Shown piece by piece: positions 44,682-52,985 of a stretch of DNA of 64,000 nucleotides (position 1 is its first letter; each line of letters opens with the position of its first letter). Below the pieces are notes generated by a model. The model was not told the origin of the DNA. It made no database searches and saw only the letters and a list, made by a program, of their open reading frames with translations. Source of the stretch: JBNKFQ01 sp050289385 (GTDB lineage Bacteria; Pseudomonadota; Gammaproteobacteria; Pseudomonadales; Porticoccaceae); the NCBI GenBank assembly GCA_050289385.1, contig JBNKFQ010000283.1, forward strand, positions 1 to 64,000. The letters are read 5' to 3'. The position numbers and the translations under genes were made by a program.

Positions 44682-45497
44682 TCAGTCCAAAGTTCTTGCC
44701 GCACAATCGACATTGTGTTGCAGGTGTTGCGGATTTATCGTCCCAATGATGACGCTGCTAACTCCAGGATGAGATAACACCATATCAAAGCTCGCTTGCA
44801 CCGGATCTTCTCCTTCTGCCAGACAGGCGTGACCACTGGCCAAGGCTTTTTTAATTAGCACACCTTTGTGGTTTTGCTGGCACCAGTCGATTACTGGTAC
44901 TTCTCTGTGATAAGAGGGGTTCCATGTCACCATAACACCATCGCACCGTTCTGCCGCCAGCAAGCCCCCGGCTACGGTTTTGGTGGACATACCAAACGCT
45001 CGAATTTTGCCTTCCCGTTTTAACTCTGCCAGAGTATCCAGAGCACCTTCTTCCCGTATAATGCGTTCGTCATTGCCATCGGAATGCACCAGCACAATAT
45101 CAATACACTCTGCGTTAAGCCGCTGCAGACTGCGTTCCACGCTAAAGCGAGTGTGTTGGGCAGAGAAGTCAAATCCGGATTTACTTTCTCCGGTTGGCCG
45201 GGCGTAAAACTCTTCGCCGACCTTGCTGCAAATCACCCAGTCGTCCCGCTGCCCTTTTAACAGCTTGCCAAGTCGTTCTTCACTGTTGCCATAGGCTGGT
45301 GCGGTATCTATCAAATTAATGCCCAGGTCTTTGGCCAGAGCAATCAGATTGGCGGCTTCCCTGTCGTCGGGGATTTTGAACTCACGAGGATATTTAACAC
45401 CCTGGTTGCGGCCCAATTTGACCGTGCCCAGCCCCACCGCACTCACATTGATACCGGTATTACCAAACGGGCGCAGGTATTGTTGCAAATTAGCCAA
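44682..45497 (-). CDS. Aldo/keto reductase
   Basis: A 271-residue NADPH-dependent reductase, a TIM barrel of the AKR superfamily. Catalytic residues are in INLIDTAPAYGNSEERLG (Asp, Tyr), VICSKVGEEF (Lys) and DIVLVHSDGND (His). It is shorter than most AKRs. The start lies 8 bp inside the upstream FAD-oxidoreductase gene, so the two are coupled. A reductase and FAD enzyme pair near waaA also occurs in pseudomonads as I recall it. The gene's last 120 bp exist again as a dead copy 753 bp away. Confidence 0.92.
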   Translation of the reverse strand: MANLQQYLRPFGNTGINVSAVGLGTVKLGRNQGVKYPREFKIPDDREAANLIALAKDLGINLIDTAPAYGNSEERLGKLLKGQRDDWVICSKVGEEFYARPTGESKSGFDFSAQHTRFSVERSLQRLNAECIDIVLVHSDGNDERIIREEGALDTLAELKREGKIRAFGMSTKTVAGGLLAAERCDGVMVTWNPSYHREVPVIDWCQQNHKGVLIKKALASGHACLAEGEDPVQASFDMVLSHPGVSSVIIGTINPQHLQHNVDCAARTLD

Positions 45498-46710
45498 ATG
45501 CTACCTCCCAGGGTGTCGGCGCAACCTGCGGTCGTTCAAGAAATGATAAATCGGGAGCCGCCTCGCCCGAGGCGCCAATATCAGAGTTACCCAGCAAGGC
45601 TATGACTTCATCGGCCAGATTGGGCGACAGTGTCAACTTGGTTGGCCAGGCCACCAGTACATTAGTGCAGCCGTTGGCAGCGACTGCAAACGCCTTGTCC
45701 GGCCTGGCCAGATTTCGCTGTCGAGGCTCTGCCCGGTCAATACCAACACTGGCCCAGCGCGAGTTGGTCAGGTCAACCCAGGGCAGCAGGTCTGCCAGCT
45801 CCGTTTTGGCATCGGCAATGGCCTCTTCAGCAGGCTTCCCGGCGTTGCGTTCAGCCAGTGACCCGCCCAGGTACCACACCTGGTCGCCGTCCTCGCAAGG
45901 GTGGCTGGAAACGGTCAGGCGCGGTGTTTTTTTCGCACCCAGGCAGTGGCCATAGAATTGATGTGGATTGTGATGCTTCACCATTACTTGCTGCAAGGGA
46001 CGACGTTGCATGTCCGGGGATTTGATGTCCAGCTGTTTCAACAGTGCCTCGTTGCCTTGCCCCGCGCTGAATACAAAACGTTTGGCGGCCAGGGCAATGC
46101 CATTATTAAAGTGCAAGGCAATCGTATTATTTGCGTCTCGTTGCAAGTGGGCTTTGGACCAGTCAATTCTGAAAATCCTGTCTACGTAATTATTGGCAAG
46201 TGCGGTGATTACCGTTGGCACGTCCAGAACCATGTCCACCAGTCGATAAAGAGAACCCTTGAATTGATCGGTCTGGAAAAGCGATGGGTATTCAGCCGAT
46301 TTTACCTTTTCTACTCGACCGCGCGTTGCCTTGCTGGCAAAAAAGGTAGTGATTTTTGATGACGCATCGGCGTTGGAGAACATGTAAAAATGATCGCTGA
46401 GGATTTTGGCGTTGCGCAGGTCTACATCGCCCTCGCCGCGCAAGCAACGACGCCAGTGGTCAGGCATATCCGCTATGGCTTCGGAAGCGCTGTTCAAGGT
46501 GCCGCTCAAGGTGTATTTGATACCACCGTGGATCATGCCCTGGCTGGCAATCGTCTGGTAGCCGCCGAGGGCTTGCTGTTCGAACAGTAGCGCATTGTAT
46601 CCGCTGTTGCACAAGCGATTGAGCAACCAGAGTCCGGCGATACCCCCGCCGATTATGGCGATATCGGCTTTCAGGTTGATAGTGGCCTGCAATTCAACTC
46701 CTCGTATCAA
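45490..46710 (-). CDS. FAD-dependent oxidoreductase (DAO family)
   Basis: A 406-residue flavoprotein of the D-amino-acid oxidase/glycine oxidase fold. The N-terminal dinucleotide motif is IAIIGGGIAGLWLLNRL, followed by ASQGMIHGGIKYTLSG, the SQGxxHGG flavin region of this group; NGCTNVLVAWPTKLTLSP is near the end. Substrate unknown. It is coupled to the aldo/keto reductase by an 8-bp overlap and diverges from waaA 112 bp away. Confidence 0.88.
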   Translation of the reverse strand: MIRGVELQATINLKADIAIIGGGIAGLWLLNRLCNSGYNALLFEQQALGGYQTIASQGMIHGGIKYTLSGTLNSASEAIADMPDHWRRCLRGEGDVDLRNAKILSDHFYMFSNADASSKITTFFASKATRGRVEKVKSAEYPSLFQTDQFKGSLYRLVDMVLDVPTVITALANNYVDRIFRIDWSKAHLQRDANNTIALHFNNGIALAAKRFVFSAGQGNEALLKQLDIKSPDMQRRPLQQVMVKHHNPHQFYGHCLGAKKTPRLTVSSHPCEDGDQVWYLGGSLAERNAGKPAEEAIADAKTELADLLPWVDLTNSRWASVGIDRAEPRQRNLARPDKAFAVAANGCTNVLVAWPTKLTLSPNLADEVIALLGNSDIGASGEAAPDLSFLERPQVAPTPWEVAFG

Positions 46711-46822
46711 TTATGGATAGAGACAGCCCCGGGAGGGCGCTTGACCTCGTACATACATGGGCCTGTTAGTATAAAGCTTTTACGTCCATAATCTGCCCCA
46801 AAAAGATTACGGGGTAAATTCG

Positions 46823-48109
46823 TTGGCGCGCCTGCTGTATACGCTGCTGTTTTATCTGGCCGTTCCCATCGTACTGCTGCGGTTGTTATGGCGTGCGCGC
46901 AAAGCACCGGCCTATGCCCGGCGTTGGCGAGAGCGTTTTGGCCTGGTGCCCCCTCTGCAGGCAAATAAAGTGATTTGGGTGCATTCGGTGTCGGTCGGGG
47001 AAACGCTGGCTGCTGTGCCCATGATCAAAGCTTTGCAACAGCGGTATGCGGATGCCCGGCTGGTTGTAACCACCATGACGCCGACCGGGTCCGAACGAGT
47101 AAAGGCGAGTTTTGGAGATACCGTGTATCACGTTTATGCGCCCTATGACTTGCCCGATGCCATTGCCCGGTTTATTGAGCGGGTAAGGCCAGACTTGTTG
47201 ATCATCATGGAAACCGAGTTGTGGCCAAACCTGATTGCCGGGTGCAGGAAGCGCGGTGTTCCCGTGGTGTTGGCCAATGCGCGCTTGTCTGACAGGTCTG
47301 CACGCGCCTATGGGAAACTGCCGGGATTCACCCGGTCAATGCTTGGCAATTTATCGGCAGTCGCCGCACAGCACAGTGATGACGGTAACCGTTTTTGCAA
47401 GTTGGGCTTGCCGCCACAACATTGCCAGGTCACCGGCAATATCAAATTCGATCTCGACCTCGATGAGACACTGCGCGAAAAGGCGGCGGCTTTGCGTCAT
47501 CAGTGGTGTGGCGAGGATGAGAGTCGTGCGGTGTTGTTGGCCGCCAGTACCCATCGCGGTGAAGATGAGCAGGTGCTGAACGCTTTTCAACGGATTCTCG
47601 AAAGCCATTCGAACGTTCTGCTAGTGCTGGTGCCCAGACACCCGGAGCGGTTTGATGACGTCGCCGAGCTGTGTCGGCAGCACGGGCTTGCTGTTGTGCG
47701 TCGCAGTTCAGGAGAGATTCCCGGCGCTGGCCAGCAAATACTGCTGGGTGACACCATGGGCGAACTGTTGGCGTTTTGCGGGGCCAGTGATGTGGTGTTT
47801 GTTGGCGGCAGTATGGTGCCGGTGGGTGGCCACAATTTGATTGAGCCGGCCGCCTGGGCAGTGCCGGTTTTGTCGGGTCCCCATTTATTTAATTTTTCAG
47901 AAGCTTCGAAATTATTGTTGAACGCCGGTGGCATGCAAGTGTGTAAAAACAGCTCAGAACTGGCAATGGCTGTTATTCAATTGCTGAATGACCAGAGTCG
48001 GCGCACCGGCATGGCACAGGCAGCAAAAATGGTGGCAGATCAAAATCGGGGGGCTTTGCAAAAATTGTTGTCGATGGTTGATGAACAGTTGCAAAACCCC
48101 GGCATGTAA
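46823..48109 (+). CDS. waaA: 3-deoxy-D-manno-octulosonic acid (Kdo) transferase
   Basis: A 428-residue GT-30 enzyme putting Kdo on lipid IVA. An N-terminal membrane anchor (LLYTLLFYLAVPIVLLRLLW) precedes RFGLVPPL, WVHSVSVGETLAAVPMI (catalytic Glu region), METELWPNLI and FVGGSMVPVGGHNLIEPAAW. The only suitable start is TTG 46823 with GGGGTAA upstream. Length agrees with E. coli WaaA (425). A stem GGCAAGAAATA/TATTTCTTGCC (48117-48147) lies just past the stop without a T-run. Confidence 0.95.
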   Translation: MARLLYTLLFYLAVPIVLLRLLWRARKAPAYARRWRERFGLVPPLQANKVIWVHSVSVGETLAAVPMIKALQQRYADARLVVTTMTPTGSERVKASFGDTVYHVYAPYDLPDAIARFIERVRPDLLIIMETELWPNLIAGCRKRGVPVVLANARLSDRSARAYGKLPGFTRSMLGNLSAVAAQHSDDGNRFCKLGLPPQHCQVTGNIKFDLDLDETLREKAAALRHQWCGEDESRAVLLAASTHRGEDEQVLNAFQRILESHSNVLLVLVPRHPERFDDVAELCRQHGLAVVRRSSGEIPGAGQQILLGDTMGELLAFCGASDVVFVGGSMVPVGGHNLIEPAAWAVPVLSGPHLFNFSEASKLLLNAGGMQVCKNSSELAMAVIQLLNDQSRRTGMAQAAKMVADQNRGALQKLLSMVDEQLQNPGM

Positions 48110-48277
48110 ATGGTGAGGCAAGAAATACACGCACATTATTTCTTGCCGCTACTCGGATTTTGTCAGGCCTGATTTAGGGCCTGTTAATACTAATTTAATC
48201 GTCCGGTACCGATATTTTTAAAGGTGGAAAACCATATATTTTGATATATGAAGCCCCCATGGCGCTTCGCCGTATTG

Positions 48278-48297
48278 AAAAGGGGAAATTACTCCCC
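48278..48297 (-). terminator. Probable tolC terminator
   Basis: On the minus strand, 17 bp after the tolC stop, GGGGAG pairs with TTCCCC around TAAT and is followed by TTTTC. It is short but well placed for an intrinsic terminator. Confidence 0.5.
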
Positions 48298-48313
48298 GAA
48301 TAGCGGTGCGAGG

Positions 48314-49726
48314 TCAGGAGCGCTCTTTATTGATACTTGACTCTTCTTCCAGCCATTTGTTAATGGTATACACGTCTTCCGGGTTGAGTTGGCCTGCCTG
48401 CAATTTCAGGTTGAGCAAACTGATCACGTATTCGTAACGGGCATTGGCGTAGTTTTGCTGAGCGGTAAACAAGCGGGTTTGTTCGGCCAAAACGTCAAGA
48501 ATGTTTTGTGTACCCACTTCGTAGCCTGCCTGGGTTGCTTCGTATGCACTTTGCGCCGACGTGATTGCAGACGCCAGCGCCTTGACTCGTGCTGCGTTGG
48601 TTTTTGCTGTCAGGTAGGACGAGCGGGTGTCCTGCACGGTACTGCGTCGTGCATTGACGTAATTTTCATGGGCCTGAACCTGGCGTTGTGCCGCCACACG
48701 CCTTTCCGAGGCGTTTTCTCCCCAGGTAAACAGGGGTATCGAAATGCCTACGCTGCCGCCACCATATACTTTTGATCGGCGAGACGGTGAGGTAATGGGT
48801 TGCTCAAGGCCGGTAACCGGGTTAAAAAAGGTATCGGTAGTGCCGGGGGTATCATTGATGGTGTAGCCATTGATGTTCAGACTGATCGTTGGCGTATAGT
48901 TGAGTTTGCTGCCCTTGGCTCGTTCAATGGCCGAATCCCTGGTGAGTTGCGCGACTTTGAGAACGTTGCTGTTTTGCAGGGCAAAGTCTACCCACTTTTC
49001 GCGGTCTACGGGCTGCGGAGCCTCTACCGGAAAATCATCTTTAAGGCCGGAAACTTCAAAGTGACGTCGCCCGGTCAATACCTCCAGCGCTTCAAAAGTG
49101 ATGGCAAAATCGCTCTGCCGGTTTAGCGTTTCGACTACCGCATTGTCGTAGGTGGCTTGCGCCTGGTGGACGTCGGTAATGGACACCAGGCCCACGGCAA
49201 ACCGTTCCTTCGCATTTTGCAGACGACGTTTCGACTCATTTTCATTGGCTTTGGCAATTTCGAGTGCTTCATTGGCACGCAATATGTCCAGATAGGCACC
49301 GACTACCCTTAAAATCAGATCTTGCTGATCCAGGGCGAACCGGACTTCGGCCTGTTTGGTGTCGTACTCAGCTGATTTGAAATTAAACCAGTTGCGGACA
49401 TTAAAACTGTAATTAAGGCCGTTGATTCGGTATGACTTGATACCACCCTCGCTCTCGGTTTTGGTTGTGCCCAAACCCTCGGTGGTGACTTCGGTGTTTT
49501 GGCCGCCGATGGAATAGCTGGCGCTGGCGCTGTCAACCAGCTTTGGCAACAGTGCAGCCCGTGGGCTAATCAGGCCTTCCTTGCCAATCAGATAACTGGC
49601 TTGGGCGGCCTGAAAGGTTGGGTCGTTTTTGAGTGCGAGTTCGTAAATTTGTGCCAGGGTTTCCGCCTGCGCCGCGGTGCCCATTACAAGCAGGGCGGTA
49701 GCTGCAATGCCAGTGAGTTTTTTCAT
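48314..49726 (-). CDS. tolC: TolC family outer-membrane channel
   Basis: A 470-residue outer-membrane efflux protein with signal peptide MKKLTGIAATALLVMGTAAQ (first 20 residues) cleaved near Ala22-Glu23. Two TolC repeats are seen, each opening with a helix pair: LALKNDPTFQAAQASY and the second starting FALQNSNVLKVAQLTRDSA. Conserved YEVGTQNILDVLAEQTRLF marks the second coiled coil. It serves type I secretion and multidrug efflux pumps. ATG 49726 has AGGGAAAG before it; nine upstream codons are open. It leads the conserved tolC-nudF block. Confidence 0.94.
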   Translation of the reverse strand: MKKLTGIAATALLVMGTAAQAETLAQIYELALKNDPTFQAAQASYLIGKEGLISPRAALLPKLVDSASASYSIGGQNTEVTTEGLGTTKTESEGGIKSYRINGLNYSFNVRNWFNFKSAEYDTKQAEVRFALDQQDLILRVVGAYLDILRANEALEIAKANENESKRRLQNAKERFAVGLVSITDVHQAQATYDNAVVETLNRQSDFAITFEALEVLTGRRHFEVSGLKDDFPVEAPQPVDREKWVDFALQNSNVLKVAQLTRDSAIERAKGSKLNYTPTISLNINGYTINDTPGTTDTFFNPVTGLEQPITSPSRRSKVYGGGSVGISIPLFTWGENASERRVAAQRQVQAHENYVNARRSTVQDTRSSYLTAKTNAARVKALASAITSAQSAYEATQAGYEVGTQNILDVLAEQTRLFTAQQNYANARYEYVISLLNLKLQAGQLNPEDVYTINKWLEEESSINKERS

Positions 49727-49953
49727 CGCTTTCCCTTGAGTTATCTGCATCATTTAATTTGCATTCATAGGCGAGCCTGCAAGTCTAGCAAATCGAGTGG
49801 TGACTTCACTATGTTTTCATCCGTGCGTTAGTGTAATGTTTTGTTAACAGGCCCTGAAAAATGTGATCGGATTTATCTGTAAAGGGTGTGGGTAGACAGC
49901 AATTTTGCAGAAGCGTAGAGTGGGGCAGACCAGTTACTGGCAAGGTCGGCAAT

Positions 49954-50571
49954 ATGTTTTGGCGCAGTCCCGAATTTGGTTCAGATGATGTCGAAATACT
50001 GGCGGAAAGAACCGTATTCAAGGGGTTTTACCGAATGGTTAAATATCGCCTGCGCTATCGTCAATTTGGTGGTCGCTGGAGCCCGCCTGTTGAGCGAGAA
50101 TTGTTTGAACGTGGCGCTTCTGTGGCGGTATTGGCACTGGACCCCAGGCGTCAACTGGTGGGTTTGATCGAGCAGTTTCGAATAGGTGCCTTGCGTGAAG
50201 AGAATGGGCCATGGTTGCTGGAAGTCGTGGCTGGCATGGTCGGTGAGACCGAGTTGCCCGAGCAGGTTGCGACAAGAGAGTTACAGGAAGAGGCCGGGGT
50301 GGAAGCCATTGAGCTCAAGCCCATATGCAGCTATCTGTCGAGCCCGGGTGGCAGTAATGAAAAATTGCATTTGTACCTGGCGTTGGTGGACCTGGACGGT
50401 GTCGAGCCGGGAATACATGGAGTGGATGAGGAGCAAGAGGACATCTATTTGCATATACTGACCGTTAAAGAAGCATTTGCGGCACTTCGGGATGGCCGTT
50501 GCAGGGATGCGGCGACTACTATCTGCCTGCAATGGTTGCAACTGAATGCGAGAAGCCTGGACGCCGGGTGA
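49954..50571 (+). CDS. nudF: ADP-ribose pyrophosphatase
   Basis: A 205-residue Nudix hydrolase of the NudF group, hydrolysing ADP-ribose to AMP and ribose-5-phosphate. The Nudix box fits the full pattern: GMVGETELPEQVATRELQEE (start of box) then AGV. The N-terminal strand set (FKGFYRMVKYRLRYRQFGG) and FYLSSPGGSNE-like YLSSPGGSNEKLHLYLA are typical. ATG 49954 matches the family start; 22 upstream codons are open. It diverges from tolC, as in E. coli. Confidence 0.94.
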   Translation: MFWRSPEFGSDDVEILAERTVFKGFYRMVKYRLRYRQFGGRWSPPVERELFERGASVAVLALDPRRQLVGLIEQFRIGALREENGPWLLEVVAGMVGETELPEQVATRELQEEAGVEAIELKPICSYLSSPGGSNEKLHLYLALVDLDGVEPGIHGVDEEQEDIYLHILTVKEAFAALRDGRCRDAATTICLQWLQLNARSLDAG

Positions 50572-50665
50572 TTGGGAGTGCCTCCAGGTATGATGGTGGA
50601 TCGAATGGCTGTCTGAGCGCACCATCTAGTGGAAACCAGTTAACATTATGGATAAAAAGTGAGCA

Positions 50666-51133
50666 ATGAGTGTAGGAGCGCTTGATAAACTTCGCTACAA
50701 GGTAGACTTGAGGCGGTATATGGCAGACTGCGACGCTAACTACTTTCGTCTGGTCAAGCTGTTCCCTGCCTGGCGGTCGGAGCGACAACGTTCGCTTGTG
50801 TTGCCAGGGAAGACCGACCGGGTATTTTTGGTCAAGGTTGCGGAACGCACACGCTATACCACCTTGCTGACACTGGAACAACTTGGCAAATACGGTGTGC
50901 GCTGGTTGGGTCTGCCCGCCCTGACGATTCGACTCTACCACGACGCCAGGGTTGCGGAGGTGGTGGCCTGTGGTGGAAAACGCAGTCCTCATCCACGCTA
51001 CGACTACCCTAACCGCAATATGCACCAGCAGGACGAAAAAGCACAATGGAACCGTTTTCTGGCCGATTTTCTGGCTCATTGTCTGGCGCATGGTCGGGAG
51101 GCAAAGTTAAACTATGAACCAGCTTCACAATGA
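50666..51133 (+). CDS. yqiB: DUF1249 protein (YqiB)
   Basis: A 155-residue protein of the DUF1249/YqiB family: CDANYFRLVKLFP, RYTTLLTLEQLG, LTIRLYHDARVAEVVA and RYDYPNRNMHQQDEKAQWNR (all conserved blocks). No biochemical role is established. Its place between nudF and cpdA is conserved across gammaproteobacteria. Confidence 0.93.
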   Translation: MSVGALDKLRYKVDLRRYMADCDANYFRLVKLFPAWRSERQRSLVLPGKTDRVFLVKVAERTRYTTLLTLEQLGKYGVRWLGLPALTIRLYHDARVAEVVACGGKRSPHPRYDYPNRNMHQQDEKAQWNRFLADFLAHCLAHGREAKLNYEPASQ

Positions 51134-51160
51134 TCGGGTGGCAAAGAGCTGAAAAGTATC

Positions 51161-51961
51161 ATGGCGTCACTGGAGCACCGCAAAGATGGTGCAATTCGCA
51201 TAATCCAGTTAACGGATCCCCACATCGGCCCGAATCCGGAGTACCGGCTGGCCAGCACTCGTACCTGTGACAGTTTGCGCCGGGTATTGACGCAGCTGGC
51301 TTCCATGGACCTCAACACAGACAAGCTTGTGGTGACTGGCGATATTGTTGGCAAAGGTCTGGTGGATGCCTATCAACTGTTTGAGCGGGAAATTTCTTCC
51401 CTCCACATTCCTTATCACTGGTTACCAGGAAACCACGATGACCCCCGGTTGATGGCAACGATGTCTGTACCCTTCCAGCGCGAAGTGAAATCAGGTCGCT
51501 GGTTGCTGTTGCTTTTGAACAGTGCCTCTCCCGGTCAGGTTGGTGGGCACCTGGCTGAATCGGAATTACTCGCGGCTTGCGCCGCTGCCAGAGGGCATGA
51601 TGGGCCGGTTTCAGTTTTTGTGCACCATCCGCCAGTTTCAGTTGGCAGTGAATGGCTGGACAAGCAAAGTATCGAGAACGGTGAGGAGATGCTCTCTCAA
51701 CTCGCAGCTTGTGGCAACGTTCGGGCGGTATTTGCCGGGCATGTTCACCAGGCATTTCATGCATACACTCATGGTATGGATGTTTACACTACCCCTTCTA
51801 CCTGCTTTCAATTTGAGTCGGGCAGTAACGAGTTTGCCTTGAGCAGCGATGGTCCTGGTTGCCGCTGGATAGATTTTTATGACGACGGCACCTTCGAGAC
51901 CGGTGTGATTCAGTTGGAACCCACTGCGGATCAACTGGATCACCAAAATGCGGGGTACTAG
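51161..51961 (+). CDS. cpdA: 3',5'-cyclic-AMP phosphodiesterase
   Basis: A 266-residue metallophosphoesterase that hydrolyses cAMP. Metal-binding motifs in order: QLTDPHIG (DxH), VVTGDIVGKG (GDxxxxG), LPGNHDDPR (GNHD), VFVHHPPV and FAGHVHQAF (GHxH). Its stop codon TAG lies inside the CTAG that begins the MITE-like element, so the last residues (NAGY) may have been set by that insertion. It is 27 bp after yqiB. Confidence 0.94.
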   Translation: MASLEHRKDGAIRIIQLTDPHIGPNPEYRLASTRTCDSLRRVLTQLASMDLNTDKLVVTGDIVGKGLVDAYQLFEREISSLHIPYHWLPGNHDDPRLMATMSVPFQREVKSGRWLLLLLNSASPGQVGGHLAESELLAACAAARGHDGPVSVFVHHPPVSVGSEWLDKQSIENGEEMLSQLAACGNVRAVFAGHVHQAFHAYTHGMDVYTTPSTCFQFESGSNEFALSSDGPGCRWIDFYDDGTFETGVIQLEPTADQLDHQNAGY

Positions 51962-52132
51962 TACTCCTTCGAGGTGCTAATGACGGGATCGCCCTGTGGG
52001 TTGACTTGTCAGCGCCCATGGACGTCGTTGCGCCTCTTGGCAAAGGCTACGGCCATTACCTGCGAGGCGCGCCTCGCCATGAACGCTGACAAGTCAACTG
52101 AACCCGTCATTAGCACCTTGAAGGAGTACTAG
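51958..52132. mobile_element. 175-bp MITE-like inverted-repeat element
   Basis: The outer arms are 30 bp: 51958-51987 and 52103-52132 pair with one mismatch, opening CTAGTACTCCTTC and closing GAAGGAGTACTAG. Inner arms continue the symmetry (TTGACTTGTCAGCG against CGCTGACAAGTCAA) with an 8-base extra piece on the left, and a palindrome GCGAGGCGCGCCTCGC lies near the centre. CTAG at both ends could be a 4-bp target duplication, as known for IS5-type transposases. No transposase is encoded. It lies between cpdA and yqiA and could also fold as a terminator. Confidence 0.75.
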
Positions 52133-52182
52133 ACAGCACAAATCCTCTATAATCGACAGCTTTGCAAAGTTCGGAGCAGCCG

Positions 52183-52767
52183 ATGTCCCTGTTGTTGTAT
52201 ATCCATGGTTTCAACAGTTCTCCGCAATCTCACAAGTCGCAAGCTACCTGTCAGTGGTTGCAAGAGCATCACCCCGATGTCGAATTCAAATGCCCGCAGT
52301 TGAGCAACCATGCTCTGGAGGCAATCGGCCAGCTGGAAACCCTGATTACCGAATATAATGGGGAGGTATGGTTGGCCGGAAGTTCAATGGGTGGCTACTA
52401 CGCGACCTGGCTTGCCGAAAAATATGGATTGCGCGCGGTATTGATAAATCCTGCCGTACGCCCTTACCTGGGCATGGGTTCGTGGTTGGGTGAAAACGCC
52501 AATTACCATACGGGTGAAACCTGGGTGATGGAACCACACCATATAGACGAATTCCGGGTTCTTGAAGTAGAGAAGCTCCAGCGACCGCAAAATTTTCGAG
52601 TTCTGTTGCAGACTGGAGACGAAGTGCTGGACTATCGAGATGCCGAACAAAAGTATCGCGACAGTGAAGTAAGGATTGAACAAGGTGGGGACCACAGTTT
52701 TCAGAATTATGAGCGCCACTTGCCCGACATATATCAGTTCTTGTCGCAGTCAGGGAGAAAGGGTTGA
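52183..52767 (+). CDS. yqiA: YqiA-type alpha/beta hydrolase (esterase)
   Basis: A 194-residue esterase, E. coli YqiA being 193. The oxyanion segment is LLLYIHGFNSSPQSHKSQAT, the nucleophile elbow is AGSSMGGYYATWLAE and the His lies in EQGGDHSFQNYERH. It acts on short acyl esters in vitro; the physiological substrate is unknown. ATG 52183 is the family start. It retains its conserved place before parE despite the inserted element upstream. Confidence 0.93.
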   Translation: MSLLLYIHGFNSSPQSHKSQATCQWLQEHHPDVEFKCPQLSNHALEAIGQLETLITEYNGEVWLAGSSMGGYYATWLAEKYGLRAVLINPAVRPYLGMGSWLGENANYHTGETWVMEPHHIDEFRVLEVEKLQRPQNFRVLLQTGDEVLDYRDAEQKYRDSEVRIEQGGDHSFQNYERHLPDIYQFLSQSGRKG

Positions 52768-52985
52768 GGGCCATGGTTCTGGCGCCTCATTTGGTTGGGC
52801 AGTCGATGTTTGATGTTGGACTCTCTACTCAAAAAGCAAATGGTGTGGCTGTGAGCTTTCGATATTTTCTGTTCTCCTCACAAATTTGACCGGGATTATC
52901 CAGTTAATTCACATACTGAGTTATAGTGTGGTCCACGGATTTTCGTCGAACATCGAACGTCCAACCTCGAACAAACAAGGCAATT

